Source: Pontibacter russatus (lineage in GTDB: Bacteria; Bacteroidota; Bacteroidia; Cytophagales; Hymenobacteraceae). Taken from it: a stretch of DNA of 64,000 nucleotides. Positions 53,511-62,883 of the stretch are shown in pieces; position 1 is the stretch's first letter, and each line of letters starts with the position of its first letter. The position numbers and the translations under genes were made by a program. The stretch covers positions 1,612,001 through 1,676,000 of the forward strand of contig NZ_CP047984.1 of NCBI RefSeq assembly GCF_009931655.1. The letters run 5' to 3'. The notes beneath the pieces were generated by a model. It saw nothing but the letters and a program-made list of their open reading frames with translations, was not told the origin of the DNA and made no database searches.

Positions 53511-54530
53511 ATGACATTGCAGCAAAAGAGCTCCATCCGCCACATCAAGAACGAGCGCCTCGAAACCATTAAAAAAGATCACCGGGGCAACAAAACCATC
53601 AACGGCCAGTTCGCCAACGGAGACGAGTTATATACCCCCGACTTCGGCAACGTGCTGCGCTGGCAGTTGAGCCGGAACCCGCAGCGCGAAGAGAAAAAGC
53701 AGGACAGCTTCGCTCCGCCGGTGCTGGAAGGCTTCGATTTTATAGCCTCAGACGAGGACATGGTGGTGTGGCTGGGGCACTGCAGCTTTTTCATCCGGCT
53801 GGCGGGCGTCACCTTCTTAACCGACCCGGTGTTTTATGATTTGCCGATGACGCCCCGCAGGGCAGGGCTGCCCTGCCCGCCAGAGCAACTGCGCCACATC
53901 AGCTTCCTGCTCCTCTCCCACGCCCACCGCGATCACCTCGACAAGAAAACCATCCGCACCGTCTTTGAAAGCAACCCGCAACTGAAGGCCCTGGTCCCGC
54001 TGCGCGCCGGGAACCTGCTGCGCAGCGTAAACCCGCACCTGCCTTACCAAGAGGCGGGCTGGTACCAGAAGTTCGACCTGGTGCCCGGCGAGGTGGAGGT
54101 ATATTACATGCCCGCCGCACACTGGCACCGGCGCGGCATGCTGGACATGAACAAGGTGCTGTGGGGCAGCTTTGTGCTGAAGACCCCCTCCCTTAGCCTC
54201 TACTTTGCGGGCGACTCGGCCATGGGTCCGCACTTTGAGGAGATAGAGGAACTGCTGGGCCCGATGGATGTGTGCCTGATGCCGGTTGGGGCCTACAAAC
54301 CCGCCTTCCTGATGGCCAAAAGCCACATGAACCCCCATGAGTCCGTGAAAGCCTACAACCTCCTGCGCGGGGGCACCTTCATCCCGATGCATTACGGCAC
54401 TTTCGACCTGTCGGACGAGCCACCGGGGGAGCCCGTGCGCCTGCTGCGGCAGATAGCCGCCGGGGGTATGCTGCAGGGCCTGAAGCTGCCTGCCATCGGG
54501 GAGCCGGTGCTGCTGCGGGAAACGCGATAA
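53511..54530 (+). CDS. MBL-fold metal-dependent hydrolase (NAPE-PLD/UlaG-like)
   Basis: A 339-residue cytoplasmic metallo-beta-lactamase-fold enzyme. The zinc motif S-H-A-H-R-D-H-L-D is near 136-144, G-D-S-A-M-G (metal Asp) near 238, and a late M-H-Y-G-T-F. The pattern W-L-G-H-C-S-F-F-I-R, A-A-H-W-H and M-H-Y matches the NAPE-phospholipase D/UlaG subgroup, but the substrate is not deducible. The gene is monocistronic, flanked by TATATA-rich spacers. Confidence 0.88.
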   Translation: MTLQQKSSIRHIKNERLETIKKDHRGNKTINGQFANGDELYTPDFGNVLRWQLSRNPQREEKKQDSFAPPVLEGFDFIASDEDMVVWLGHCSFFIRLAGVTFLTDPVFYDLPMTPRRAGLPCPPEQLRHISFLLLSHAHRDHLDKKTIRTVFESNPQLKALVPLRAGNLLRSVNPHLPYQEAGWYQKFDLVPGEVEVYYMPAAHWHRRGMLDMNKVLWGSFVLKTPSLSLYFAGDSAMGPHFEEIEELLGPMDVCLMPVGAYKPAFLMAKSHMNPHESVKAYNLLRGGTFIPMHYGTFDLSDEPPGEPVRLLRQIAAGGMLQGLKLPAIGEPVLLRETR

Positions 54531-54557
54531 AGCCCGTGGCTTGGTGTATACTTTTGT

Positions 54558-54565
54558 TATATTTG
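54558..54565 (+). promoter_or_regulatory. -7 box of the sodium:solute symporter gene
   Basis: TATATTTG is an exact TAnnTTTG match, 43 bases before the ATG. A TTGG lies only 13 bases upstream of it, closer than usual for a -33 box. Confidence 0.45.
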
Positions 54566-54608
54566 TAGAATCAACCTGCGGGCGCACTCACGAACAACAG
54601 CAACAGCT

Positions 54609-56075
54609 ATGTCTCCAACCCTTATCATCAGCCTGATTATCGGCTATTTCTGCATCCTCATCTTCATCTCGTACCTCACCAGCAAAAACACCGATTCAGA
54701 GACCTTCTTCCTGGCAAACCGCGCCTCGCCGTGGTACGTGGTGGCCTTCGGCATGATTGGCACCTCGCTGTCGGGCGTTACGTTCGTGTCGATTCCGGGG
54801 ATGGTGGCGACGGCCGAGTTCTCGTACCTGCAACTGGTGCTGGGCTACCTGCTGGGCTACTTCGTGATTGCCACGGTGCTGATGCCGATGTACTACCGCC
54901 TCAACCTCGTCTCCATATATACTTATCTGGAGCAGCGCTTCGGGTACTGGTCATATAAGACGGGGGCGGGCTTTTTCCTGCTGGCGCGCACGCTGGGGGC
55001 CGCCATCCGCCTGTTTCTGGTGGCGGGGGTGCTGCAATTGGCGGTGTTCGATGCCCTGGGCGTTCCGTTTGCCGTTTCCGTTATCATCACCATCGGGCTG
55101 ATATGGGTCTATACCTTCCGGGGCGGCATGAAAACCATCATCTGGACCGACACCTTCCAGACCACCGCCATGCTCATTGCTGTCGGCATCAGCATCTGGC
55201 TGATTTCGGATGAGCTGAACCTGGGCTTTCAGGGGCTGGTGCGCACGATAGAGGCCAGCGACTACTCGCAGGTGTTTTTCTGGGATTGGCAGGACAGCCG
55301 CTATTTTCTGAAGCAGTTCTTCGCCGGGGCCTTTATCGCCATCGTGATGACGGGGCTGGACCAGGACATGATGCAGAAGAACCTGAGCTGCAAAAACATT
55401 GGCGAGGCCCAGAAAAACATGTTCTGGTTCAGCATCATCCTGGTGTTCGTGAACACCCTGTTCCTGTCGCTGGGGGCGCTGCTCTATATATACGCCAACA
55501 CAAAGGGCATCGAGCTGCCGGCCAAAGGCGATGACGTGTTCCCCTTCCTGGCACTAGGCTACTTCCCGCAGATCGTGGGCATCGCCTTCATCCTCGGCAT
55601 CATCGCCATCACCTACGCCTCCGCCGACTCTGCCCTCACCGCCCTCACCACCTCCTTCTGCGTCGACTTCCTCAACTTCAGGGAGCGGAGCGAGCACGAG
55701 CGGGTGCGCCTGCGCTATATCGTACACGTGGGCTTCTCGGTGCTGATGGTGCTGGTGATTCTGGCGTTTAATGTCCTGAACAGCGAGAACGTGGTGACGG
55801 CCGTGTTTACGGTGGCCGGCTACACCTACGGGCCGCTCCTGGGCCTCTACACCTTCGGGCTATATACCAAACGCGCCGTGCGCGACAGGTTCGTGCCGCT
55901 TATATGTGTGGTGGCCCCGCTCCTGACCTACATCATCAGCTACAACTCCGTGGAGTGGCTCTGGGGCTACGAGTTCGGCTTCGAGGTGCTCATCCTGAAC
56001 GGCTTCCTCACCTTCGCTGGCCTGATGGCGGTGTCGTCGGGGAAAGTGGGTGAGCTGGAACTGGCACAGAAATAG
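54609..56075 (+). CDS. Sodium:solute symporter (SSS family)
   Basis: A 488-residue transporter with about 13 membrane segments. The N-terminal R-A-S-P-W-Y-V-V-A-F-G-M-I-G-T-S-L-S-G-V-T motif, F-R-G-G-M-K-T-I-I-W-T-D near 175 and the core T-Y-A-S-A-D-S-A-L-T-A-L-T-T identify the SSS family, which couples Na+ entry to uptake of sugars, amino acids or organic acids. The substrate is unknown. It is 47 bases before the S8 peptidase start. Confidence 0.93.
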   Translation: MSPTLIISLIIGYFCILIFISYLTSKNTDSETFFLANRASPWYVVAFGMIGTSLSGVTFVSIPGMVATAEFSYLQLVLGYLLGYFVIATVLMPMYYRLNLVSIYTYLEQRFGYWSYKTGAGFFLLARTLGAAIRLFLVAGVLQLAVFDALGVPFAVSVIITIGLIWVYTFRGGMKTIIWTDTFQTTAMLIAVGISIWLISDELNLGFQGLVRTIEASDYSQVFFWDWQDSRYFLKQFFAGAFIAIVMTGLDQDMMQKNLSCKNIGEAQKNMFWFSIILVFVNTLFLSLGALLYIYANTKGIELPAKGDDVFPFLALGYFPQIVGIAFILGIIAITYASADSALTALTTSFCVDFLNFRERSEHERVRLRYIVHVGFSVLMVLVILAFNVLNSENVVTAVFTVAGYTYGPLLGLYTFGLYTKRAVRDRFVPLICVVAPLLTYIISYNSVEWLWGYEFGFEVLILNGFLTFAGLMAVSSGKVGELELAQK

Positions 56076-56122
56076 CTATATAACATCAACAAAAAATTGT
56101 TATCCTACACATCCCATATTGC

Positions 56123-57733
56123 ATGAAAAAAATAATTGCAGTCATTGCATTCGCTCTTTCTACAGGAGCTGCTTATAGCCAGAGCGCCCAGCAGGTGCCG
56201 CAGGACTGGCACCTGCTCGACCCTGCGTCGGACGGCGTTTACGGTATAGGCATTGAGCAAGCCTACCAGGAGTTGCTTCAGAACAAGCAGCCGGACACCG
56301 TGCTGGTGGCGGTGATTGACTCCGGTATCGACACCCTGCATGAAGACCTGGTGTCTGTTCTGTGGACGAACCGCCTTGAGGCCGCAGGCGGCGGTGCCGA
56401 CCCGGATAAAAACGGCTATGCCGGCGACATCCACGGGTGGAATTTTCTGGGGGCGGACGACCCCGGCAAAAACGTGACGGAAGACTCTTACGAGAGCCAG
56501 CGGATCTACTTCAACTACAAGGACAAGTTTGCGGGGGTGACTTCCGCAGATCAGGTGAAAAGGAAAGACCGCGACCTGTACCAGGTATGGCTCAGGAGCA
56601 GGGCCGCCGCCACAGAGGCGTCGGAGGCGGGCAAGGAAGTAGAGATGTTGTACAGCCTGCTGGAGGTGCTGCCGCGCGTAGACGCTTTCTTTGCAGACCT
56701 GCTCCAGAAAGACACCTACACGGCGCTGGACCTGGACTCGCTCAAAGCCGATGACCCCAGGGTTGAGCAGGGGAAAACCATATATGGGATGGTGTTTGAG
56801 CGGGTGAAGCCGGGCGTCACCAACCAACAGCTTCCGGTGCTGCTGCAGCAGTATGCCGACAGCCTGAAGGCAAACCTGGCTCCCCCTACCACACCGCCCA
56901 CCGACTACCGCGGCCTGATTGTGGAAGATGACTACTGCAACTTCCGGGATCGCTACTACGGCAACAGCAACATCATGGCCGGAGACGCCTCGCATGGCAC
57001 GCATGTGGCTGGCATCATCGGCGCTGACAGAACCAACGACCTGGGCATCAAAGGGGTGGCCGGTCCGGTAAAGATTATGATGATCAGGGCAGTGCCTGAC
57101 GGCGATGAGCATGACAAGGACATAGCCCTGGCTGTCCGGTATGCGGTAGACAATGGCGCCAAGATCATCAACATGAGTTTCGGAAAAGCTTTCTCCCCCC
57201 GCCGCGAGTGGGTGGAAGATGCCATCAAGTATGCCGAAAAGCACGACGTGCTGATCGTGAAGTCTGCAGGCAACGACAGCAAGAACGTGGATGTGGAGCC
57301 CGCTTTTCCCAGCCCTGTTTACGAAAAAAGCAACGAGCGGGCCGCTAACGTGATTGTGGTGGGAGCCAGCGGCCCCACCCGGAACACCCTGGTGGCCCCT
57401 TTCTCCAACTATGGCAAGAACCTGGTGGACGTTTTTGCCCCCGGTGTCGGCGTGTATTCCACGGTGCCGGGCGACAAGAAATACGCCGCTTTCAGCGGGA
57501 CCAGCATGGCCTCGCCTGTGGTAACCGGGCTTGCGGCCGTAATCAAAGCCTACTACCCGCACCTGTCCGCCACGCAGATCAAGTCGGTCATTGAATCCTC
57601 CGTCACCAAAATCGACGAGCCTGTCATGACACCTGGCACCGGAGAGCCTGTTTCCATGTCAGAGCTTAGCCGCACAGGCGGCATCGTGAATGCCTACGAG
57701 GCTATAAAAAAGGCAGGTACTACGCTGCAATAG
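56123..57733 (+). CDS. S8 family serine peptidase (subtilase)
   Basis: A 536-residue secreted subtilisin-like protease. The signal (V-I-A-F-A-L-S-T-G-A-A-Y-S) precedes the triad: D in V-I-D-S-G-I-D (near 71), H in S-H-G-T-H-V-A-G (near 290) and S in S-G-T-S-M-A-S-P (near 460). The spacing between D and H, about 220 residues, is much longer than usual (about 35), indicating a large inserted region. No T9SS sorting domain is present at the C terminus. The reading frame closes 66 bases before an insertion sequence. Confidence 0.93.
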   Translation: MKKIIAVIAFALSTGAAYSQSAQQVPQDWHLLDPASDGVYGIGIEQAYQELLQNKQPDTVLVAVIDSGIDTLHEDLVSVLWTNRLEAAGGGADPDKNGYAGDIHGWNFLGADDPGKNVTEDSYESQRIYFNYKDKFAGVTSADQVKRKDRDLYQVWLRSRAAATEASEAGKEVEMLYSLLEVLPRVDAFFADLLQKDTYTALDLDSLKADDPRVEQGKTIYGMVFERVKPGVTNQQLPVLLQQYADSLKANLAPPTTPPTDYRGLIVEDDYCNFRDRYYGNSNIMAGDASHGTHVAGIIGADRTNDLGIKGVAGPVKIMMIRAVPDGDEHDKDIALAVRYAVDNGAKIINMSFGKAFSPRREWVEDAIKYAEKHDVLIVKSAGNDSKNVDVEPAFPSPVYEKSNERAANVIVVGASGPTRNTLVAPFSNYGKNLVDVFAPGVGVYSTVPGDKKYAAFSGTSMASPVVTGLAAVIKAYYPHLSATQIKSVIESSVTKIDEPVMTPGTGEPVSMSELSRTGGIVNAYEAIKKAGTTLQ

Positions 57734-57808
57734 CCCCACGTGCTACCCAGGCTTGTCTATATATAGGCCCGGCCCCGGAGATTGGTTCGTCCGGTTTATA
57801 AACATGAG

Positions 57809-59158
57809 TCATCCCGGAGTTTGCAGGGATAGATAGAGTAGATTCCAGAGGTTGGCCAGTGCCAGCCGGATACGGTAAAGCGGTGTAGGAGTTTTCCTGC
57901 ACCGCTTTCCTGTTCTATGGCAGCCCTGCCTAAGGAGATGGGAGACCGCCTCCCGCAGCTCTTTATCCAGCAGCGAGAGCAGAAAAGCATACACCAGGGT
58001 GACCACCTGCAAGAGCTTCATGCGGCTCGACCAGAACCAAAGCCGGCACGACTCCATGCCCATTTCTGATTTGTTGAAGCGGAAGGCCTGCTCCACCTGC
58101 CACCTTCTGGCGTAAGCAAAGACCAGGCGCCAGGCCTGGCGATCACTCCTGACTTCTTCACTGGTGAGCAAATACCAGGGTTGGCGGCCTTTCTTACCTG
58201 GCCGGCAGATCAGGAGCGTGAGCGGCTGGTCATAGTCCGGGTGCAGGCAGGGCTGCCACAAGAGGCTGCGCCGGTAAGTGATCTTTCGGACCATGTCCCT
58301 TACTACTCTTGAGGAGGTGGCTTTGCGGCCGACCGAAAAGCGGTAGGCATTCTTTAGAAGCCCACGCCCATCCACGAGCTTATACCTGGAGGGCCAGCGC
58401 AAGAGGAAGCGGTCGTGGCGGCCTAAAAGCAGCCCCAGCCACTTAGAGGAGGCATAGCCGCGGTCAAAGACGTGCAGCACGGCCTGGCCGAAGGTCTGGC
58501 GGGCCCACAAGAGCAGCGTGAGCTTCACCTGCTCCAGGGAGGTGGCCTCTTTGCCCCGGCTACTCCACCAGGCAAAGCGGGCGATGCGTGGAGCCTGCCA
58601 CAGGCCGCAGCACAAGAGGCCCACCCACCGAAAGCCTGGCACGTGCACCGGCTCCCGGGTGGGGGGATCATAATAGCCCTTCTTGATTCTGAGTTGCCGT
58701 TTAGCTTTGACGCTGCGCACGGCGCATAAGCCCTCGCTTTGGAGGCTTTCGCACTTTTCCTGCACGCTCTCGTCCCACAAAAGCAGGGGCAGCTCACGTT
58801 CCGCTTCCAGCAGCTGCTCTACGTATGTTTGGGCCTCTTGACTCAGGTAGTCGGTGATGAGTTGGGCAGACCACTTCTTACTGCGCAGCAGGTTAGACAG
58901 GCGCTTGGTGCCCGCCGGGGCTTTGTCGGGCGAGAGCACAACCCCACCCAGCTCGCTTAGAAGCAGACCGGTGGAGCGGCTGCGGTGGCGCACCAGCGCC
59001 CGGCATAGGTTCTGGAAAGTGTAGACCAGGCGGCGGTCCAGCAGCTCATCGAGCCTGGCAAGGAAAGGAGAAAGAAATCCTTCGAGGCGGTAGGAGAAAA
59101 ACAGAGCCTGGGAGAGAACCTCGGCTTGGCGTGCTGCGTTTTTGAAAGTAGTAAACAT
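57809..59158 (-). CDS. IS4 family transposase
   Basis: About 449 residues, started at M-F-T-T-F-K (59158) because GGGAGG lies 8 bases upstream. Catalytic residues fit a DDE enzyme: D129 in L-L-L-W-D-E-S, D232 in H-V-F-D-R-G-Y and E356 in the Y-(2)-R-(3)-E-(6)-K signature (Y349, R352, E356, K363), the hallmark of IS4-type transposases. Uninterrupted, so probably functional. It lies alone within the element. Confidence 0.93.
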   Translation of the reverse strand: MFTTFKNAARQAEVLSQALFFSYRLEGFLSPFLARLDELLDRRLVYTFQNLCRALVRHRSRSTGLLLSELGGVVLSPDKAPAGTKRLSNLLRSKKWSAQLITDYLSQEAQTYVEQLLEAERELPLLLWDESVQEKCESLQSEGLCAVRSVKAKRQLRIKKGYYDPPTREPVHVPGFRWVGLLCCGLWQAPRIARFAWWSSRGKEATSLEQVKLTLLLWARQTFGQAVLHVFDRGYASSKWLGLLLGRHDRFLLRWPSRYKLVDGRGLLKNAYRFSVGRKATSSRVVRDMVRKITYRRSLLWQPCLHPDYDQPLTLLICRPGKKGRQPWYLLTSEEVRSDRQAWRLVFAYARRWQVEQAFRFNKSEMGMESCRLWFWSSRMKLLQVVTLVYAFLLSLLDKELREAVSHLLRQGCHRTGKRCRKTPTPLYRIRLALANLWNLLYLSLQTPG

Positions 59159-59159
59159 A

Positions 59160-59213
59160 AGAACCTCCCGTCTTTGGTGATACATAGACTGTACCACTAA
59201 AACAGGAGGTTCT
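59160..59213 (-). promoter_or_regulatory. RBS-sequestering hairpin of the transposase leader
   Basis: AGAACCTCC at 59160-59168 (carrying the transposase ribosome-binding site on the minus strand) pairs with GGAGGTTCT at 59205-59213. A transcript entering from outside could fold and block translation, as described for IS10 and IS50. Confidence 0.5.
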
Positions 59214-59275
59214 CCTTTTTTATCCCAGTCCTAAACTCCGGGATGACTCATGTTTTTGGGTATATAGCGCTGCTG

Positions 59276-59920
59276 CTACTCGTTCAGGGCCATTACCTTG
59301 TTGATGACGTGAATGACACCGTTCCGGCTCATGGCGTCTGCCTCCACCACCTCGGCGCCGTTCACCATCAGCTGGTCGCCCTGCCGGGTCACTTTCAGCT
59401 GTGTCCCGCCTAAGGTTGTCAGCGTAGAGCCGTCCTGCAGTTGGTCTGCTTTCAGCTGCCCTGCCACTATGTGGTTGTTGAGCAAGGCTACCAGCTGCGC
59501 CTTGTTTTCCGGCTCCATCAGGTTTTCCAGGGCGTTCTCGGGCAACGCCTCAAAGGCTTCGTCGGTGGGCGCGAAAACAGTGTGTGGCCCTGTGGCATTC
59601 AGTTTGTCTATCAGTTCCGCTTTCCGGAGCACCGAGGCCAGGGTCGTGAGCTGCGTGTTGGCGGTAATGTTTTGTACAATTGTCTGAGACGGTATCATTT
59701 CATATACCACACCCGGCTCCGCCACGCCTGCCTCAGCGCCCAAAGGGTCGAGGTGCGTGCCCGGCTCCACACCGCGGGCCTCTGCGGTCCGGCGCATGGT
59801 TGGCTCCGTGCTCTCCTCCTGCATCGGGTTTTCCATTCTTTCCTCTCCCGTGTTGCAGCCCGTCAGGCTGCAACCTATCAAAAAGGCAAAGGCATAGGCC
59901 ATTATGTTCGTTTTCTTCAT
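59276..59920 (-). CDS. Fasciclin-domain lipoprotein
   Basis: A 214-residue protein with a lipobox signal (F-L-I-G-C-S-L-T-G-C). The fasciclin (FAS1) domain covers about 78-212: T-L-A-S-V-L-R-K-A-E-L, the G-P-H-T-V-F-A-P-T-D-E-A-F motif and the conserved V-I-H-V-I-N-K-V at the end. FAS1 lipoproteins mediate adhesion or matrix contacts. The linker (about 25-75) is acidic and low complexity. It lies 21 bases beyond the insertion sequence, so upstream reading is not interrupted. Confidence 0.9.
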   Translation of the reverse strand: MKKTNIMAYAFAFLIGCSLTGCNTGEERMENPMQEESTEPTMRRTAEARGVEPGTHLDPLGAEAGVAEPGVVYEMIPSQTIVQNITANTQLTTLASVLRKAELIDKLNATGPHTVFAPTDEAFEALPENALENLMEPENKAQLVALLNNHIVAGQLKADQLQDGSTLTTLGGTQLKVTRQGDQLMVNGAEVVEADAMSRNGVIHVINKVMALNE

Positions 59921-60028
59921 AGTTTATATATAGGTTGCGCTTGTAGCGGCATTCATTTCCGGCGTGCAGTCTGCGGGGGTTAGCCGCCCCTTGTTACCGC
60001 CTGCTGTTCTCTTAAACTTAAAATTTCG

Positions 60029-60036
60029 TACTTTTG
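60029..60036 (+). promoter_or_regulatory. -7 box of the cyclophilin gene
   Basis: TACTTTTG is an exact TAnnTTTG match, 36 bases before the ATG. The -33 region is weak. Confidence 0.4.
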
Positions 60037-60072
60037 TTATCTAACTTGTTTTATCGCATTAAATAGAAATCC

Positions 60073-60531
60073 ATGAAAACTGCAGAAATCCATACAGCCA
60101 AAGGTGTCATGAAAGTAGAGTTCTACGAGAAAGACGCCCCTAAAACTGTACAAAACTTTATAGACCTTGCCAAGAAAGGCTTTTACGACGGGCTTACTTT
60201 TCACCGCGTCATCCCAGACTTTGTGATACAGGGCGGCTGCCCCAATACGCGCGAAGGCGCGAAAGGCATGCCGGGCACCGGCGGACCGGGCTACAAGATC
60301 GACTGTGAGCTGACGGGCGAGAACCAGTACCACGACCGCGGCGTGCTGAGCATGGCCCATGCCGGGCGCAACACCGGCGGCTCCCAGTTCTTTATCGTGC
60401 ACAGCCGCAAAAACACGGCCCACCTGGACCGCAACCACACTGTGTTTGGTAAAGTGATAGAAGGCGATGAGGTGATCGACCAGATCAAGGCGAATGACCG
60501 GATTGAGAAGATTGTGGTAAATGAGGAATGA
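60073..60531 (+). CDS. Cyclophilin-type peptidyl-prolyl isomerase
   Basis: A 152-residue cytoplasmic cyclophilin: [13 protein letters not shown] at the active site, G-P-G-Y-K-I, and [16 protein letters not shown]. It catalyses cis-trans isomerisation of proline peptide bonds and has no signal peptide. Size is the minimal single domain. Terminated by a hairpin at 60563. Confidence 0.94.
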   Translation: MKTAEIHTAKGVMKVEFYEKDAPKTVQNFIDLAKKGFYDGLTFHRVIPDFVIQGGCPNTREGAKGMPGTGGPGYKIDCELTGENQYHDRGVLSMAHAGRNTGGSQFFIVHSRKNTAHLDRNHTVFGKVIEGDEVIDQIKANDRIEKIVVNEE

Positions 60532-60875
60532 TCACGCAACTCAACAGCATATATAAACAGCGGCAGCCAGTTCCTTAAAGGGGCTGGCTGCTCCTTTTAC
60601 AGCCGGGGTTATATATACCTGCCAGCGGCACCCGGAGCCTGGGGGCATGTCCTTATACCGATATATGATGTTAATATTTTTAATTAGCATCTTTCCTGTA
60701 TTACCCCCATTCCCAACCCGATTTTACTTAAATTTACCTAACAGCTGTTCGGCACCCGCAAAGGCTATACACTCTGCCCGCCCCGTTTCCTGAAGGTGCC
60801 CGACACGACCATGCTAAACTTATTCTGAAGAGAGGCGGCAGCGCTCCGGCTTTGCACCGCCTGCTACTCCTGCGT
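60532..60875. other. Intergenic region between cyclophilin and symporter
   Basis: About 340 bases with one terminator, three TATATA motifs (near 60549, 60608 and 60660) and no gene. The 60660-60760 part is AT-rich and probably carries the symporter promoter, but no full consensus was found. Confidence 0.45.
60563..60598 (+). terminator. Terminator of the cyclophilin gene
   Basis: GCAGCCAG and CTGGCTGC pair over 8 bp around a 13-nt loop, followed by TCCTTTTAC. Confidence 0.7.
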
Positions 60876-62180
60876 ATGAAGAAACTTGCGTTACACTGGC
60901 AGATCCTGATCGGGATGGCCCTCGGCGTCCTGTGGGGGATGCTGGCCAGTTCCCTTGGCCTGGTCGACTTCACCATCGACTGGGTAAAGCCTTTCGGCAC
61001 CATCTTCATCAACCTGCTGAAGCTGATTGCCGTGCCGCTGGTGCTGGTGTCGCTCATAACAGGCGTCTCCAGCCTCAGCGACGTGAGTCGGCTCTCGCGC
61101 ATCGGCTCTAAAACCATTGCCATATACCTGGCCACTACTGTGGTGGCCGTGGTGCTGGGGCTAGTGCTGGTGAATATCTTCGAGCCGGGCAAGGCCTTCT
61201 CCGCAGAGAAGCGGGAGGAGTTTAACCAGCAGTTCGCTTCCGCCACCAACGAGAAGTCGTCGGACGCCGCCGCTGTGGAGCAGCAGGGGCCGCTGCAGCC
61301 GCTCATCGACATCGTGCCGGACAACATTTTCGGCTCCCTCACCAACAACGGGGCCATGCTGCAGGTCATCTTCTTCGCGCTGCTGTTCGGCATCGCCCTC
61401 CTCATGATTCCGCCGGACAAAGCCGCCCCTGTTAACGACTTCTTTGAGGGCGTGAACATGGTTATCCTCCAGATTGTGGACCTGATCATGAAAACGGCCC
61501 CCTACGGCGTGTTTGCCCTTCTGGCCGGGCTGGTGGTGGAGTTTGCCGGAGACGACCCCGGCGCCGCCGCGGAACTGCTGCTGGTGCTGGGCTACTACTG
61601 CCTCGTGGTCATCGGGGGCCTGGCCCTCATGATCTTCGTGGTTTACCCGCTGCTGGTGGTCTTTGTCGCCAAAACGAAGTACAGAGACTTTTTCAGGGGC
61701 ATTTTCCCGGCGCAGATGCTGGCCTTCTCCACCTCGTCCAGTGCCGCCACGCTGCCGGTTACGATGGAGTGCGCTGAAAGGGACCTGGGGATAAACAGGG
61801 AGATCACGTCTTTCGTGCTGCCGCTGGGCGCCACCATCAACATGGACGGCACCAGCCTCTACCAGGCCGTGGCCGCCGTCTTCATTGCACAGGCCTACGG
61901 CATTAACCTCGACATTATGGCGCAGCTGGGTATCGTGATGACGGCCACATTGGCCTCTATCGGTGCGGCGGCCGTGCCGGGCGCCGGCACCGTGATGCTG
62001 GTGATTGTGCTGCAGCAGGCAGGCATTCCCGTGGAAGGCATCGCCCTGATACTGGCTCCGGACCGGATTCTGGACATGTGCCGCACCACCGTGAACATTA
62101 CCGGCGATGCGACCGTGGCCCTGATGGTGGCCCGCACCGAGGGGCAGCTGCACCCGCCTACAGCGACAGCAAAAGTATAG
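60876..62180 (+). CDS. Dicarboxylate/amino acid:cation symporter (DAACS)
   Basis: About 434 residues from M-K-K-L-A-L-H (60876); earlier codons are unlikely. Family marks are S-T-S-S-S-A-A-T-L-P (serine-rich hairpin), P-L-G-A-T-I-N-M-D-G-T-S-L-Y and the C-terminal N-I-T-G-D-A-T-V-A with the substrate Asp. It transports glutamate/aspartate or C4-dicarboxylates. It is a distant relative of the product of 39078-40514, of a different branch. Its 3' end overlaps the convergent ZIP-like gene by 23 bases. Confidence 0.93.
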   Translation: MKKLALHWQILIGMALGVLWGMLASSLGLVDFTIDWVKPFGTIFINLLKLIAVPLVLVSLITGVSSLSDVSRLSRIGSKTIAIYLATTVVAVVLGLVLVNIFEPGKAFSAEKREEFNQQFASATNEKSSDAAAVEQQGPLQPLIDIVPDNIFGSLTNNGAMLQVIFFALLFGIALLMIPPDKAAPVNDFFEGVNMVILQIVDLIMKTAPYGVFALLAGLVVEFAGDDPGAAAELLLVLGYYCLVVIGGLALMIFVVYPLLVVFVAKTKYRDFFRGIFPAQMLAFSTSSSAATLPVTMECAERDLGINREITSFVLPLGATINMDGTSLYQAVAAVFIAQAYGINLDIMAQLGIVMTATLASIGAAAVPGAGTVMLVIVLQQAGIPVEGIALILAPDRILDMCRTTVNITGDATVALMVARTEGQLHPPTATAKV

Positions 62181-62883
62181 CATATAGCGTTGCGCCCAGC
62201 AGAAAAGCCCAATAGCGGCTTTTCCGCTCCTCGGGCAGCTCCTCCTTCAGCACGTTCAGCACAATGCCACCGCCAATAAAGGCCACTACTAGGGCCACTG
62301 CGGCCTCCGAAATCTCTACCACATACCCCACGGCCCAGCCCACTACAATGGCCACCACCAGCACCCAGCGCCCCACTTTCCGGTAAGTGTCGTGGTGGAG
62401 ATCCTGCAGGCCAAAGTCGTTCACGATAAAATGCAGCGCCATGGCCACAGAGAAAAGGATCAGCGTATTCGGAGGCCCCTCTTCCCGCTGGTACAGCAGG
62501 TAGCCGATCAGCGCGTTATAGATGGCAAAGGAGCCGATATGCACCCAGAACAACCCGTTTAGTTTCTTTTCTTTCCCTTTCTCCCGCATCTCCTCCCTGT
62601 GGTTGATTACCATGCGTTGCAGGCCGTAGAAAAAGGCCAGCCCCACCAATGCCATCAGGTACACGTGGTGCTCCAAAAAGGGCAGCGCCCCAAAGGCCGC
62701 CGCTACATGCTCCTGCCCTTCGCTCAACTCCGGGAACAGGTGCAGAAAAACATAAGCCACCGACACACCGCCCGCGCTCGACAGCCAGATGCTGCGGGGC
62801 ACCCCGGCCAGAAACCGCAGCCGCCCGCCAAAGAAATGAATAACCGCCAGCGCCAGCACCGGCCACAACGAAACGTGCTCCAT
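62158..62883 (-). CDS. ZIP-like metal transporter family membrane protein
   Basis: About 241 residues, started at M-E-H-V-S-L (62883); a GTG two codons earlier is unlikely. It has seven to eight membrane segments, with A-Y-V-F-L-H-L-F-P-E-L in helix 2 and V-A-F-I-G-G-G-I-V-L-N-V-L-K-E-E-L-P near the C terminus, both typical of ZIP zinc/iron transporters. The usual histidine-rich loop is replaced by a short basic stretch. Substrate assignment is by similarity of motif pattern only. Convergent overlap of 23 bases with the symporter. Confidence 0.7.
   Translation of the reverse strand: MEHVSLWPVLALAVIHFFGGRLRFLAGVPRSIWLSSAGGVSVAYVFLHLFPELSEGQEHVAAAFGALPFLEHHVYLMALVGLAFFYGLQRMVINHREEMREKGKEKKLNGLFWVHIGSFAIYNALIGYLLYQREEGPPNTLILFSVAMALHFIVNDFGLQDLHHDTYRKVGRWVLVVAIVVGWAVGYVVEISEAAVALVVAFIGGGIVLNVLKEELPEERKSRYWAFLLGATLYAILLLSL

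Larger units (their letters stand above)
57800..59255. mobile_element. Complete IS4-type insertion sequence, 1456 bp
   Basis: Terminal inverted repeats are 23-bp perfect copies at 57800-57822 and 59233-59255 (AAACATGAGTCATCCCGG... and its complement). One transposase fills it on the minus strand, and its stop lies inside the left repeat. No target-site duplication is obvious next to the repeats, so old insertion or rearrangement is possible. The TATATA motif common elsewhere is absent inside. Confidence 0.92.

Noticed and set aside
56105-57562. Long minus-strand reading frame (485 codons)
   Set aside because: It is antisense to the S8 peptidase, whose triad and signal peptide are clear; the antisense product is His/Val-rich with no domain.
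57795-59265. Target-site duplication of the insertion sequence
   Set aside because: Flanks on the two sides (TTTAT and TTGGG) do not match, so no duplication is claimed.
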